Both the position numbers and the translations under genes were made by a program. Shown here piece after piece: positions 51,573 to 60,928 of a DNA stretch of 64,000 nucleotides. Each line of letters begins with the position of its first letter. The first letter of the stretch is position 1. Source of the stretch: CBHTSZ01 sp966095765 (lineage in GTDB: Bacteria; Patescibacteriota; Saccharimonadia; Saccharimonadales; Saccharimonadaceae); NCBI GenBank assembly GCA_966095765.1, contig CBHTSZ010000003.1, forward strand, positions 87,887 to 151,886, written 5' to 3'. The notes under the pieces are model-generated. The model made no database searches. It was not told where the DNA came from and worked only from the letters and a program-made list of their open reading frames with translations.

Positions 51573-53392
51573 TTCTTTGCAGCTCGTTTGCGCTGGTTAG
51601 GGTCGAGATATCGCTTACGCAAGCGCAGGTTTTGTGGGGTCACTTCGAGAAGCTCGTCGTCCTTGATGAAGTCGATACACTGCTCAAGACTTAGCTGGGT
51701 GTGCGGTGTCAGCTGAACAGTACCGTCAGAACTGCTCGAGCGCATGTTTGTAAGCTGCTTCGCGCGACATACATTGATGTCGAGGTCATCTTGACGGGTA
51801 TACTGTCCGACGATCATACCCTGATATACAGTCGTACCAGGCCCAACAAACAATTCACCGCGTGATTCGCTTGCCTGGAGTGCATACGGGGTTGTCGTAC
51901 CAGCTTCGGTTGCAATAAGCGCGCCACTACGGGTGCTTGGGATCTTACTGCCGACTGGCTGGTAGCCGTGCGGGAGACTATGCATAATAACCGTACCCTT
52001 CGTTGCAGTGAGCAGTAGGTTACGAAGACCGATAAGAGCGCGAGTCGGCAGGATGTACGTTGTGCGAGTTGCACCACCACTTGTCTGCTCTTGTTTTACG
52101 AGCTCAGCCCGACGAGCACCAAGTTCTTGCGAGATAGTTCCTACGAACTCTGGTGCAACTTCGATGAGCAGCTCCTCGACGGGTTCAGATTCGACGCCAT
52201 CAATAACCTGGGTAACAACTTGCGGACGACCGACTTCGAACTCAAAACCTTCGCGACGCAATGCTTCGATAAGCACGCTCAGGTGCAGTTCACCGCGACC
52301 GGAGATGATAAAGCCGATGCCATTCTCCTCGACACGAAGCGCGACGTTTGTCTCAAGTTCCTTCTTGAGACGATCACCAATCTGGCGTGATGTCGTAAAT
52401 TCACCTTCTTTACCTTTGAGTGGGCTGGTGTTTGGTCCAAGGTACATACTGATCGTTGGCGCTTCAACCTCCATAACCGGGAGGGCTTCAGGGTTTTCTT
52501 TGTCAGCGAGCGTCTCGCCGATGTGCGCATCAGCGATACCTGTTACTGAGACGATGTCACCGGCTACCGCCTCGTCAACTTCCTCGCGGTTAAGGCCACG
52601 GTTGACGAAGAGTTTGTCGATTTTTGAGCTTACCTGGGTACCGTCAGTTTTGATGAGCATCACTGGCATATTCTTACGAACCACGCCGCGATGAACGCGA
52701 CCGATAGCATACTTGCCAAGGAAGCTATCGTACTGCAGTGCGGTCACGAGCAGCTGAAAAGGTTTGTCGCTCTCAACAGTTGGAGCTGGGATATCATTTT
52801 TGATCGCCTCAAAGACAGGCGTCAGGTCGGCATCTTCAGTAGGGTTAGCAGGCACAGTTGTCCACGATTTTCCGTCACGGCCGATCGCATAGTAGATCGG
52901 GTAGTGAAGTTGATCTTCGTCGACCGCAAGCTCGAGGAACAGATCAGCTAGTTCGTCTTCAACCTCTGGGATACGGCTGGCTGGCTTATCGATCTTGTTA
53001 ATAATCACGACTGGCTTGAGGCCGAGGCTGAGCGCCTTACCGAGCACAAACTTTGTCTGCGGCATTGGGCCTTCCTGGGCGTCGACGATGAGCAATACGC
53101 CATCTGCCATATTGAGCGTACGCTCGACTTCACCAGAAAAGTCGGCGTGACCTGGCGTATCGATGATGTTGATCTTGAGGTCTTGCCAGTAAACTGTCGT
53201 CTGTTTTGCGGTGATGGTGATACCACGTTCACGCTCCTGGTCACCACTGTCCATAATAAGCTCTTGACTCATCTCAGCTTGGTTGTCACGGAAGGTTTTT
53301 GACTGCTTCAAAAGCCCGTCAACAAGCGTGGTCTTGCCGTGGTCAACGTGCGCGATGATAGCAATATTGCGAATGTTTTTTGCGTCTGTCAT
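51569..53392 (-). CDS. typA: GTP-binding protein TypA/BipA
   Basis: A 607-residue translational GTPase: P-loop AHVDHGKTTLVDGLL, switch II DTPGHADFSGEVER, NKIDKP, then EF-G-like domains and the BipA-specific C-terminal domain (YQGMIVGQYTRQDDLDINV quoted in part: MIVGQYTRQDDLDIN). It helps 50S assembly and stress adaptation. AAGGG lies about 10 nt before the ATG; TAATAT lies about 45 nt upstream. The leader can fold GCCC/GGGC next to the ribosome-binding site. Confidence 0.96.
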   Translation of the reverse strand: MTDAKNIRNIAIIAHVDHGKTTLVDGLLKQSKTFRDNQAEMSQELIMDSGDQERERGITITAKQTTVYWQDLKINIIDTPGHADFSGEVERTLNMADGVLLIVDAQEGPMPQTKFVLGKALSLGLKPVVIINKIDKPASRIPEVEDELADLFLELAVDEDQLHYPIYYAIGRDGKSWTTVPANPTEDADLTPVFEAIKNDIPAPTVESDKPFQLLVTALQYDSFLGKYAIGRVHRGVVRKNMPVMLIKTDGTQVSSKIDKLFVNRGLNREEVDEAVAGDIVSVTGIADAHIGETLADKENPEALPVMEVEAPTISMYLGPNTSPLKGKEGEFTTSRQIGDRLKKELETNVALRVEENGIGFIISGRGELHLSVLIEALRREGFEFEVGRPQVVTQVIDGVESEPVEELLIEVAPEFVGTISQELGARRAELVKQEQTSGGATRTTYILPTRALIGLRNLLLTATKGTVIMHSLPHGYQPVGSKIPSTRSGALIATEAGTTTPYALQASESRGELFVGPGTTVYQGMIVGQYTRQDDLDINVCRAKQLTNMRSSSSDGTVQLTPHTQLSLEQCIDFIKDDELLEVTPQNLRLRKRYLDPNQRKRAAKN

Positions 53393-53504
53393 AAAAATAA
53401 GCCCTTATACGGGCATTCCTTAATCTATATTATCGCATACCTCTGGCGGATTCGCAATGTTCAGTCGCATCGCCTCCTGAAGTAAGGTATCGCTATTTAC
53501 ATAG

Positions 53505-53533
53505 AAAAACACCGAGCAAGTGTCGGTGTTTTT
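53505..53533 (-). terminator. Terminator of tRNA-Val
   Basis: AAAAACACCGA / TCGGTGTTTTT stem with 7-nt loop. Confidence 0.9.
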
Positions 53534-53536
53534 CTA

Positions 53537-53613
53537 TGGTGGGCGCTGAGGGGCTCGAACCCCCGACCCCCTCGGTGTAAACGAGGTGCTCTAGCCAACT
53601 GAGCTAAGCGCCC
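53537..53613 (-). tRNA. tRNA-Val (anticodon TAC)
   Basis: Complete 77-nt cloverleaf: acceptor GGGCGCT / AGCGCCC, anticodon arm CCTCG-TTTACAC-CGAGG, T-loop TTCGAGC, encoded CCA. Confidence 0.97.
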
Positions 53614-53640
53614 AAACTGTGTAATGTACCTACCGAGCAT

Positions 53641-53700
53641 CTCAGTTAGTTGGCTAGAGCACCCTGTGGGTTACTGTTTGGCCAACTGAGCTAAGCGCCC
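53641..53700 (-). repeat. Second copy of the tRNA-Val 5' end plus inverted D-arm
   Basis: Positions 53681-53700 repeat exactly the first 20 nt of tRNA-Val, 87 nt upstream of the gene. Positions 53641-53664 are an inverted copy of the D-arm and following bases, with a 4-nt insertion. The two pair as CTCAGTTGGC / GCCAACT..GAG. The copy breaks off after ..TTGGC in the D-loop, as in tRNA-Ala. Confidence 0.78.
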
Positions 53701-53712
53701 GGGTCCTGAATG

Positions 53713-53741
53713 ATTTTACAGGGATACGCTTGATTTATCAA
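53713..53741 (-). promoter_or_regulatory. Promoter of the tRNA-Val unit
   Basis: TTGATA, a 17-nt spacer and TAAAAT. The displaced tRNA-Val 5' copy starts 12 nt after the -10 box, so it, and not the intact tRNA, is next to the promoter. Confidence 0.75.
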
Positions 53742-53744
53742 ACG

Positions 53745-53831
53745 TGGTGCGCGAGAGAGGACTTGAACCTCCACGTCCGTAAGGACACTAGCACCTGAAG
53801 CTAGCGCGTCTACCAATTCCGCCACTCGCGC
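53745..53831 (-). tRNA. tRNA-Leu (anticodon CAG)
   Basis: Complete 87-nt class II tRNA: acceptor GCGCGAG / CTCGCGC, anticodon arm CTAGC-TTCAGGT-GCTAG, variable arm, T-loop TTCAAGT, encoded CCA. A TATAGT box and a hairpin leader (GCGTG / CACGC) precede it. Confidence 0.97.
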
Positions 53832-53890
53832 GCGGCGTGCCTCATAGGCAACACGCACCACTATACCCGATAGGTGTGACCTCTGGCAAG

Positions 53891-55531
53891 TTACATTCGA
53901 GGCAGGTAGTCCGCGAATGTCTGTAGCGAGTAATCTTTCCTGAGGGCATTGACGAGCTCTTTGGCTTCCGTGCCGAGCTTGACGTCAGGGTTCAGCGTAC
54001 GATGCGGGTCGGCTGCACCCTTCAGCTGCTCAAAGAGCGCATAGAGATCACCGCCGCTTTGCAGTTTCGTGAATGGTGCACGGAGTCGCCCTTCTCCGCC
54101 AATCGGCGCGATACTGCCTCCTAGTTTGATGACGAGGCGGAAATACTCATCCATGAGCTTGAAAACTTGCTGACGATCACCAAGCTTGCTGAGATCGATA
54201 AGCGGCATCGCGATCACTTCCCCACTCTGCGCATGAATCCATAGTGCCGTTTCGACATGATGCTTCTTGCAAAGCGCTTTAGCATCCTGAATAAACTGGT
54301 GTAGTGCGGCCTGCGGCACGCCCACGTTCTGTATGACCGGTGCTGCGGTCTTGCCGCCTACATCAAAACCTATGAACGACGCGGTTGCATACCGGTATGA
54401 CCACAGCTTCTCACGTTCTTCAAAATCAGTCGCACTCACATAAGCCTCGGTGTAACGGGAAATGGTTTTAGTGACTTGCTTTGTAAATTTGCCGAGAGCA
54501 CGATCGGGTAGGTTCTGTGCCTCGATAAACAGTGTCGTGGCTGGCTTTCCATCAACAAGCAGTTCAGCAGGTAGCTCGAGGCTATTGTGCTTTCGGACAA
54601 ACTCGAAAAGTTCAGGCTCGACGAGCTCAAGTACACTTGGCTGGAAGCGAGCCAGCTGTTCACTAACTTCGAGTGCATCGTCGAGGTTTGCAAAGGCAGC
54701 AACGATTAATGTCGAAGCGGGTGTATATGGCGCAACCTTCAGGATAGCTTCGGTAATGATACCAAGTGTTCCTTGTGAGCCTACAAAGAGCTGCGTAAGG
54801 TCTGTGTCGCCGTTTTTTTGCCGCAATGTCTCAAGTCGGAATCCAACATTGTCCGACGCGGCATTGATGGCTTTCTGATAGGCGCTGATGGTCTCTTGGG
54901 CATCGTTTAGGATAGCGTCTACAGCTCGGTACAGCTCACCTTCGAGTGTCGGCAAACCAAGCTTTTTACTAAGCTCGCGTTTGCTGAGGGGACCGGTCTG
55001 GATAAGCTCACCGTTTGCCAGCACGACCTCAAGCCGGTCCACCCAAGCTGAAATATCACCGTATTTGAAAGAACGGACGCCCGATGCATTATTAGCGATC
55101 GCGCCGCCGATAGTAGAGTATTCGTACGATTCTGGCGTCGGCGGCAAGAACAAGCCATGAGTATGCAATGTTTCTTGAAGAGACTTGAAATTAACACCGG
55201 GCTGTACACGGACAAGCCGCTGCTTGGTATCGAGCTCAAGAATCTTGTTCATGTGGGTCGGAAACGACAAAATAACCCCCGTGCCAAGTGCTGCTCCGGT
55301 CAGGTCTGTTCCGTTGCCGCGAGCGGTCATCGGCAAAACATGCCCACGTTCAGCGAGCTGCCATGAAAAACGCGCGACTTTCCTGACGTCGTTGGTCGTG
55401 CGTGGATATACGACCATGCTTGGTTTTATGGTGAGAATACTACCGTCGGTTGAGAAATGATCACGGACGCGCTCACTGACGGAAACTTCGCCAGAAATAT
55501 GCCCCTGTAAGTAACTAGCAACTTTGTTCAT
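53891..55531 (-). CDS. FAD-binding oxidase, glycolate oxidase / D-lactate dehydrogenase (GlcD) type
   Basis: A 546-residue flavoprotein of the PCMH family: VYPRTTNDVRKVARFSWQLAERG, ARGNGTDLTGAALGTGVILSF (quoted in part: ARGNGTDLTGAALG), TIGGAIANNASG, and VGSQGTLGIITEAILKV at the end of the FAD domain. The C-terminal FAD-oxidase domain ends DPHRTLNPDVKLG. It oxidises a 2-hydroxy acid such as lactate or glycolate. The ribosome-binding site is poor. It is flanked by tRNA-Leu genes on both sides. Confidence 0.9.
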   Translation of the reverse strand: MNKVASYLQGHISGEVSVSERVRDHFSTDGSILTIKPSMVVYPRTTNDVRKVARFSWQLAERGHVLPMTARGNGTDLTGAALGTGVILSFPTHMNKILELDTKQRLVRVQPGVNFKSLQETLHTHGLFLPPTPESYEYSTIGGAIANNASGVRSFKYGDISAWVDRLEVVLANGELIQTGPLSKRELSKKLGLPTLEGELYRAVDAILNDAQETISAYQKAINAASDNVGFRLETLRQKNGDTDLTQLFVGSQGTLGIITEAILKVAPYTPASTLIVAAFANLDDALEVSEQLARFQPSVLELVEPELFEFVRKHNSLELPAELLVDGKPATTLFIEAQNLPDRALGKFTKQVTKTISRYTEAYVSATDFEEREKLWSYRYATASFIGFDVGGKTAAPVIQNVGVPQAALHQFIQDAKALCKKHHVETALWIHAQSGEVIAMPLIDLSKLGDRQQVFKLMDEYFRLVIKLGGSIAPIGGEGRLRAPFTKLQSGGDLYALFEQLKGAADPHRTLNPDVKLGTEAKELVNALRKDYSLQTFADYLPRM

Positions 55532-55600
55532 CGTAATAAAATGTTTCTTTCCTTTTCTCCATCATACCATGAGCGTTATAGAGATGGAGGGGCATTGCCA

Positions 55601-55636
55601 AAGAAAAAAGAGCTCGATTTTGAGCTCTTTTTTCTT
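55601..55636 (-). terminator. Terminator of tRNA-Leu (GAG)
   Basis: AAAAAAGAGCTC / GAGCTCTTTTTT stem with 6-nt loop. Confidence 0.9.
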
Positions 55637-55724
55637 TGGTGCGCGAGAGAGGACTTGAACCTCCACGATCGCAATGATCACTAGCCCCTCAAGCTAGCGC
55701 GTCTACCAATTCCGCCACTCGCGC
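55637..55724 (-). tRNA. tRNA-Leu (anticodon GAG)
   Basis: Complete 88-nt class II tRNA, nearly identical to the CAG isoacceptor apart from the anticodon and variable arm: anticodon arm CTAGC-TTGAGGG-GCTAG, encoded CCA. TATAGT box upstream with a GTGCA/TGCAC hairpin leader. Confidence 0.97.
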
Positions 55725-55809
55725 ATGCCGTGCATGCATCGAAACGTGCACCAAACTATAAACAGTACCGAGGTATTGTACGCGAAAATTCCGTTTAACT
55801 CAAGACCCC

Positions 55810-57609
55810 TTATGGTGTCGTGAACTGCTGATCTTTCAGTGTCGTCCACTGATCGATCGTGTGGTATCGACCAAGCGTATCGACAACCGGACCGGTACCG
55901 TTAATCGAGTTCGTGTTGTCGGTCGTCACATAGCGCATATGCGGCCGGTACAATGCAACCGCCGGTGCGTCCTCTAGCCACTGCTCGAAAAAGCCACGGT
56001 ACTTAGCCGAACGGAGGTTTGCCTCGCTGCGACCACGTGCACTAAGCAGCGCATCGTCGGTCACGTCCGAGCGATAATTCGACAGATTGAAGCCACGCAC
56101 ACTTGCCTGGGATGAGTGCCAATACGCGAAGACATCCGGGTCAGCACCGAGCGCCAGCTCATAAAGAAGCACGTCGTAGGCGCGTGACGTAAGAATGTTC
56201 TGTTCAAAGGTGTTCGTCGGCACAACCTGCGTCTTAACGTCGACACCTATCTTGCGCCACTGACTCGCAACCGCTTCTAGTACTTCAGGGAAATCTCCTG
56301 AACGTGGCGCAACAATACTGAGGCTAAGCGGCTGACCGTCTTTTTCACGAACCTTGCCTTTCAATACCCAACCAGCGGCTTCAAGCTCAGCGGCTGCTGC
56401 TTTTTCGTCAAATGGCGCCTGTTTTAGATCCCCTATACCCGCAACTTGCTCGGGTAGGAGCGGCCCTTCTAGGTTTGAGGCATAACCGGCAAGCGTCTTG
56501 CGAATCGAGGCACGATCAGTCGCCTTAACGAGCGCACGCCGTACCTGGGCATTATCGAGCGCCGTTCGGTCGGTACGGAAAAACGCATAGACGCCGTTAT
56601 AGAGAGGTGCGTCTGTGACAATCGTCGATGGCAGCTGATCGGTTACGGTACGCACGTCAGGTATCGTCAGTTCCGCAGCCGCATTAATCTCGCGGCTCAA
56701 AAAACCTTGCCTGAGATCGTCATGATCTTTGTAAGTGTGCAGCTGGAAACGTTCAAGCTTTACTTGTCCACGGTAGTAATCTTTGTTTCGCTCAGTTTGG
56801 AGAACGACACGATCTGCATCGGGATTAATGATCTGAATACCCTTGAATGCAAAAGGACCGCTTCCAATCGGATCACGATTAAAAGAGTGTTCACGCAAAC
56901 GCAGCGGCGATACGTTACCTAAGATGTGCTTCGGCAGCACGCCGAATGTTAGTGCATGCGGAAATGGTGCATATGCCCCGGGAAGCGTAAACTCGAGCCG
57001 ATATCTACCTGCTGCCTTTACCTGAACATCCTGCCATGTCCGATACAAGTAGGAGCGAGTTTGGGGATTTTTGATGAGACCGAGAGTAAACACGACATCG
57101 TCTGCAGTAACCGGTTTACCGTCGTGCCACTTCGCATCTTTGCGAAGCTCAACGGTATAGACCTTGCCATCCGCCGAAGCTTTGTATGACTTTGCGAGAT
57201 CTGACTCTAGGTTATTCGAGGCGTCATAGCGGAGAAGGCTCGAAAAGAGTAGCTGACCTGCCGATCGCTCTGATTGCGTTGAGGCATAGATCGGGTTAAG
57301 TGTGTCGAGCCGACCGATGACGCCCTCGGCATAGGTTCCGCCCTCAACTGGTTGCGAGGAAGAGTATGATGACTGCACCCAGTACAACTGCAGACCGGTT
57401 GCAACGAGCAGCAAACTCGCGAGCACCAGCCACCCGAGTGCATGACGGCGCACATCACGCAAGTTTGCCCATCTTGAGATGATAAAACGGTGAGCATGGC
57501 GCATCGTTGCGCCTTCGATCTTGCGGGCGCGTACCCGAACGTGTTTCACAGTCGGTCGCTTTATGCGAACGAACTTCTTCCACTGTGGTGCATTCGGATC
57601 GTTAGGCAT
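55810..57609 (-). CDS. Membrane-anchored peptide-binding protein (solute-binding family 5)
   Basis: A 599-residue OppA/DppA-like protein. A basic cytoplasmic N-terminus of about 58 residues precedes one membrane anchor (LGWLVLASLLLVATGLQLYW); there is no lipobox. The exported part has family-5 features: LNPIYASTQSERSAGQLLFSSLLRYD (quoted in part: ERSAGQLLFSSLLRYD), KDAKWHDGKPVTADDVVFTL, GSGPFAFKG and AYDVLLYELALGADPD. No permease or ATPase gene is adjacent, so partners lie elsewhere or are absent. AAGGGG precedes the ATG. It follows secG by 13 nt. Confidence 0.9.
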   Translation of the reverse strand: MPNDPNAPQWKKFVRIKRPTVKHVRVRARKIEGATMRHAHRFIISRWANLRDVRRHALGWLVLASLLLVATGLQLYWVQSSYSSSQPVEGGTYAEGVIGRLDTLNPIYASTQSERSAGQLLFSSLLRYDASNNLESDLAKSYKASADGKVYTVELRKDAKWHDGKPVTADDVVFTLGLIKNPQTRSYLYRTWQDVQVKAAGRYRLEFTLPGAYAPFPHALTFGVLPKHILGNVSPLRLREHSFNRDPIGSGPFAFKGIQIINPDADRVVLQTERNKDYYRGQVKLERFQLHTYKDHDDLRQGFLSREINAAAELTIPDVRTVTDQLPSTIVTDAPLYNGVYAFFRTDRTALDNAQVRRALVKATDRASIRKTLAGYASNLEGPLLPEQVAGIGDLKQAPFDEKAAAAELEAAGWVLKGKVREKDGQPLSLSIVAPRSGDFPEVLEAVASQWRKIGVDVKTQVVPTNTFEQNILTSRAYDVLLYELALGADPDVFAYWHSSQASVRGFNLSNYRSDVTDDALLSARGRSEANLRSAKYRGFFEQWLEDAPAVALYRPHMRYVTTDNTNSINGTGPVVDTLGRYHTIDQWTTLKDQQFTTP

Positions 57610-57622
57610 ACGGACCCCTTGC

Positions 57623-57859
57623 CTAGGCGATGACGTTGACGAGCATCAGATTCGCCAAGATAGAGAGTACGAAGACGACAGCAAGTACGATGGTTACTTC
57701 GTAGAGACTCTTGTCGATACCGCGGCGAGTCGTAAAGAGCTCACCTGAGCTTCCAAAGCCAGCGCCGAGGCTTGCACCGCGCGCCTGCAACAGAATACAG
57801 ACAACCATGAGTGCAGCAGAAACGATAGTTACGATTTGTAAAAGGCTTGAAATGGTCAT
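57623..57859 (-). CDS. secG: Preprotein translocase subunit SecG
   Basis: A 78-residue protein with two membrane helices and the central GASLGAGFGSSGELFTTRRG loop, diagnostic of SecG. It assists SecYE export. Start ATG overlaps the stop of the upstream membrane-protein gene (ATGA), with AAGGAAA upstream. Confidence 0.95.
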   Translation of the reverse strand: MTISSLLQIVTIVSAALMVVCILLQARGASLGAGFGSSGELFTTRRGIDKSLYEVTIVLAVVFVLSILANLMLVNVIA

Positions 57860-58242
57860 ACTGCGATTTCCTTTTTATTCTGATTGAGTTCCAAAAAACC
57901 ACTGATGATGTAGTTTATGAGGCTGATAATAACGCCGGTGATAATGGCCGAAAAGAAGCTAATGTCGAGGTGCGGAATGAGGTTGAGGGCAATGTATACC
58001 ATGAGGCCATTCACGATGAGCATAAAGAGACCAAGCGTTACGAGTATTGCAGGCAACGACAGCACGATGACGATTGGCCGTAGGAGCGAGTTAGCAAGTG
58101 ACAGTGCGAGGCCGGCAAACAAAAAAGTCGTCGTCGTCGCTTCGGTATCGTCAAAACCGCTACCCAGCAATCGACTTGCCACCCAGAGTCCAAATGTATT
58201 GAGCAGCCAGCGAATCAAAAAGACTGCAAATTGTTTCCGCAT
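57856..58242 (-). CDS. Phage-holin-family (4-TM) membrane protein
   Basis: A 128-residue protein with four hydrophobic spans and the layout FLFAGLALSLANSLLRPIVIVLSLP typical of the phage holin 4 superfamily (Mycobacterial 4-TM type; quoted in part: LALSLANSLLRPIVIVLSLP). Such proteins are widespread in bacterial chromosomes and are not evidence of a phage. Start at 58242: TATACT lies 10 nt upstream; the open frame beyond it overlaps pepP. Overlaps secG by 4 nt. Confidence 0.82.
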   Translation of the reverse strand: MRKQFAVFLIRWLLNTFGLWVASRLLGSGFDDTEATTTTFLFAGLALSLANSLLRPIVIVLSLPAILVTLGLFMLIVNGLMVYIALNLIPHLDISFFSAIITGVIISLINYIISGFLELNQNKKEIAV

Positions 58243-58264
58243 ATCGTAGTGTAGTATACCGCAT

Positions 58265-59467
58265 CTACCTAAGTGCCGTCGAGAGAGCAACGGAGAGATT
58301 TTTGTGCCCGGTATCAGTGATAAGGATGTCGTCTTCGATCCGCACTCCGATTGCTTCATCGCGAATATAGATTCCAGGCTCAACAGTTAGCACCATGCCT
58401 GGCTGCAGGCTATCATACCCCGCAAGCGGGTCATGCACATCAACACCCAGCCCATGACCCATCGCGTGCGGAAAATACTCACGATACCGTTCAGGCGAGA
58501 GATTGAGGCTCTTGAGCGCAGCTTTCATAATCTCCTCGCAGCTTTTGTGATAATCGCTAAATGCAAGTCCGGGCCGCAGCAGTTCGATACAAGCTACCTG
58601 GGCTTCCCGAACTGCATCGTGAACTGCCTGCTGGCGCTTTGTCGGCGTTGAGAGTGTGTATGTTCGGCTGATGTCTGCCGCGTAGCCGTCGATCCGCGCA
58701 CCGACATCAAACAAGACCAGACCCTTTTTGTTGAGCGGAGCTTCATTGTGTACGTAATGGAGCGTGCACGCATTGAGACTGCCTGCGACGATCGGGTCGT
58801 AAGCATGGCCTCTTGCGCCCTGCCGACGAATCTCGTAGTCGAGTACCGCTTGGAGTTCATACTCGTACTTTGCGACAGGCAGTGCTTTTTTCATGTATTC
58901 AAATGCCGTGACCGTTACTTTGATCGCTTTTTCGATCGCGGCGATCTCTTCGGGTTTCTTGATAGTCCGAAGTGTTGCGAGTTCACGATTGCAGACCTGA
59001 ACGTTTTGGAAGGTGCGCTCGAGCACCTTCTTGAGATCAGTTTGAGCCGAGTTCAGCTGGAAGGTGGCGTGCTCGCGCAAATAAGCCGGCTGTTCGGTGG
59101 TATAGACGATGCTGTGGTGCTTCGCAAGTTCACGCAGCCGACGCATCGCATCGTCACGTGTCAAAATGGTTTTAATACCACTCACCTCTCTGGATCGTTC
59201 TGTATCAGCCGCTCCATCAAACACCTGTTGTACTTCGTCTCGATCCGGTGCGACCAACCACTCCGTACCGTGTGTGCCGTCCATGATGAGCCACCAGTCC
59301 GCTTGCTCTACCCCCGTGAGATACCAAAAATTTGCTTCTTGCTCAAACCGATGGGCGCTGTCGTGTGATCGCTGCACCTCGCCGTAGCCTGTCATCACAA
59401 CGAGGGCGCCTTTTTTTAGCTGCTCGAGTAGCGCCTGACGATTGCCGGTAAAGAAAGTGCTGTCCAT
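58265..59467 (-). CDS. pepP: Xaa-Pro aminopeptidase (M24B)
   Basis: A 400-residue protein with an N-terminal AMP_N domain and C-terminal pita-bread peptidase. Metal ligands are visible as DVGARIDGYAADISRTY (Asp, Asp), AMGHGLGVDVHDP (His), TVEPGIYI (Glu) and VRIEDDILI (Glu). It removes N-terminal residues that precede proline. A TACACT box is 8 nt before the ATG. Lies 6 nt downstream of uvrC. Confidence 0.93.
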   Translation of the reverse strand: MDSTFFTGNRQALLEQLKKGALVVMTGYGEVQRSHDSAHRFEQEANFWYLTGVEQADWWLIMDGTHGTEWLVAPDRDEVQQVFDGAADTERSREVSGIKTILTRDDAMRRLRELAKHHSIVYTTEQPAYLREHATFQLNSAQTDLKKVLERTFQNVQVCNRELATLRTIKKPEEIAAIEKAIKVTVTAFEYMKKALPVAKYEYELQAVLDYEIRRQGARGHAYDPIVAGSLNACTLHYVHNEAPLNKKGLVLFDVGARIDGYAADISRTYTLSTPTKRQQAVHDAVREAQVACIELLRPGLAFSDYHKSCEEIMKAALKSLNLSPERYREYFPHAMGHGLGVDVHDPLAGYDSLQPGMVLTVEPGIYIRDEAIGVRIEDDILITDTGHKNLSVALSTALR

Positions 59468-59473
59468 ATAGTC

Positions 59474-60928
59474 TTAGTGTACAGCTTTGTCGCCTTCGGT
59501 GTGAAACCATGCATGTATCTTAGCAGCCTGGCGTTCGCCGAGAACGGCCGTTAGCTGCTCAAGCGTCGCTTCTTTGACTCCACGCCCACTCCCAAAACTC
59601 GCAACAAGCTTCTTGCGCGTAGCCGGCCCTACTCCGGGTATATCATCGAGAATACTCTTTGTCGCGGCTTTGCGCTTAAGCGTACTGTGATAACTTACAG
59701 CGAACCGATGCGACTCGTCGTCAAGTCGGGCAATCAGCTTGGCAATATGACTGTTCGCCTCAAGCTCTACCGTTTCGTAACCGTTATCTCGTGGGATAAC
59801 TAACCGAACCCGGGCGTTACGGCTGTGGTCACCACTCTTATTACGGCCAACAAACGGGATATTTTCCGCCCGCAACAGATCCGATACCGCTCCGAGCTGA
59901 GGAATACCTCCATCGATCATGATGAGGTCGGGACGACCCCAGTCATCAAGGTGTCTCAACCGACGCGTAATCGCTTCCCGCATATGTCCCGTATCGTTAT
60001 TTCCAGGCAGTTGCATCTTAAACTTGCGGTACTGGCTCTTGTCGGCCAACCCGTTCGTAGCCACGACCATACTCGCAACATTGTTCGTACCGCTCATATG
60101 TGAGATATCATAGCCCTCAATCCGACGGGGCACATCAGTGAGACCTAACAGCGTCTGAAGCCCGGCAAGCCCCTGGTCTTTGCTGATATCCATAAACTCA
60201 CGATCTCCAAAAACAATTTGCCGCTGGAGCTCCTTGAGGTCACGGAGACGATTACGCAATTTTGCGGCACGTTCGAAATCTTGAGCTTTTGCCGCCACTC
60301 GCATCTCACGCTCAATCTCGAGCATGATAGCTTTTCGCTCACCTTTGAGGTAACGTACGAGCTTCTTGAGGATTTCCTTGTAATCACTTGAACTGATTTT
60401 TTGCGCCTCAACTCCTGGACAAAGACCTATGTGATACTGCAAACAGAGGCGCTTTGGCATCGTCTCGTGCACGCTATACGGGAAGACGCGGCGAAGGTAG
60501 CGGAGCGCTTTTTTAACCGCCCAACCGTTATAGTACGGCCCAAAGTATGTCGCACCGTCATCGAGTGGTCCACGAGTGAACGTCACACTTGGATAGGCAT
60601 CTTGCATCGGAATTCGCACGAACAACTGGCTTTTGTCATCCCTGAGCAGTACGTTATAGCGCGGCTTGTAGCGCTTGATCATCTCTGATTCTAGGAACAG
60701 TGCATCGAGCTCAGTTTCAACAGTGATCCACTCAGTGTCGACGATTTCGGCAACCAGCGCGTCGGTCTTACTGTCACGCAGCCTCGATTTCTGAAAATAC
60801 TGCCGTACTCTGTTCTTGAGGCTTGCCGCCTTGCCAACGTAGATTACTTCACCACTGGCGGATTTATGAAAATACACCCCAGGATCGCTAGGAAGCGTTT
60901 TGAGCTTTTTTGCCAATGCATCAGTCAT
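59474..60928 (-). CDS. uvrC: Excinuclease ABC subunit C (compact form)
   Basis: A 484-residue UvrC: GIY-YIG domain (DPGVYFHKSASGEVIYVGKA), UVR motif (AAKAQDFERAAKLRNRLRDL), RNase-H-like domain (RIEGYDISHMSGTNNVASMV, DLIMIDGGIPQLGAV) and terminal HhH (IPGVGPATRKKLVASFG). Typical UvrC has about 600 residues; the linker between UVR and the RNase-H part is missing. The ATG at 60928 is used, 7 nt after TATACT; an upstream ATG at 60952 would overlap the promoter. Confidence 0.94.
   Translation of the reverse strand: MTDALAKKLKTLPSDPGVYFHKSASGEVIYVGKAASLKNRVRQYFQKSRLRDSKTDALVAEIVDTEWITVETELDALFLESEMIKRYKPRYNVLLRDDKSQLFVRIPMQDAYPSVTFTRGPLDDGATYFGPYYNGWAVKKALRYLRRVFPYSVHETMPKRLCLQYHIGLCPGVEAQKISSSDYKEILKKLVRYLKGERKAIMLEIEREMRVAAKAQDFERAAKLRNRLRDLKELQRQIVFGDREFMDISKDQGLAGLQTLLGLTDVPRRIEGYDISHMSGTNNVASMVVATNGLADKSQYRKFKMQLPGNNDTGHMREAITRRLRHLDDWGRPDLIMIDGGIPQLGAVSDLLRAENIPFVGRNKSGDHSRNARVRLVIPRDNGYETVELEANSHIAKLIARLDDESHRFAVSYHSTLKRKAATKSILDDIPGVGPATRKKLVASFGSGRGVKEATLEQLTAVLGERQAAKIHAWFHTEGDKAVH

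Noticed and set aside
41072..55724. Genomic island integrated at the tRNA cluster
   Set aside because: The genes between the tRNAs are mostly housekeeping (ddl, rarA, typA) with normal composition, and no integrase is present.
57856..58242. Prophage remnant suggested by the holin-family protein
   Set aside because: This 4-TM family is common in chromosomes; no phage structural, lysis or integrase genes are nearby.
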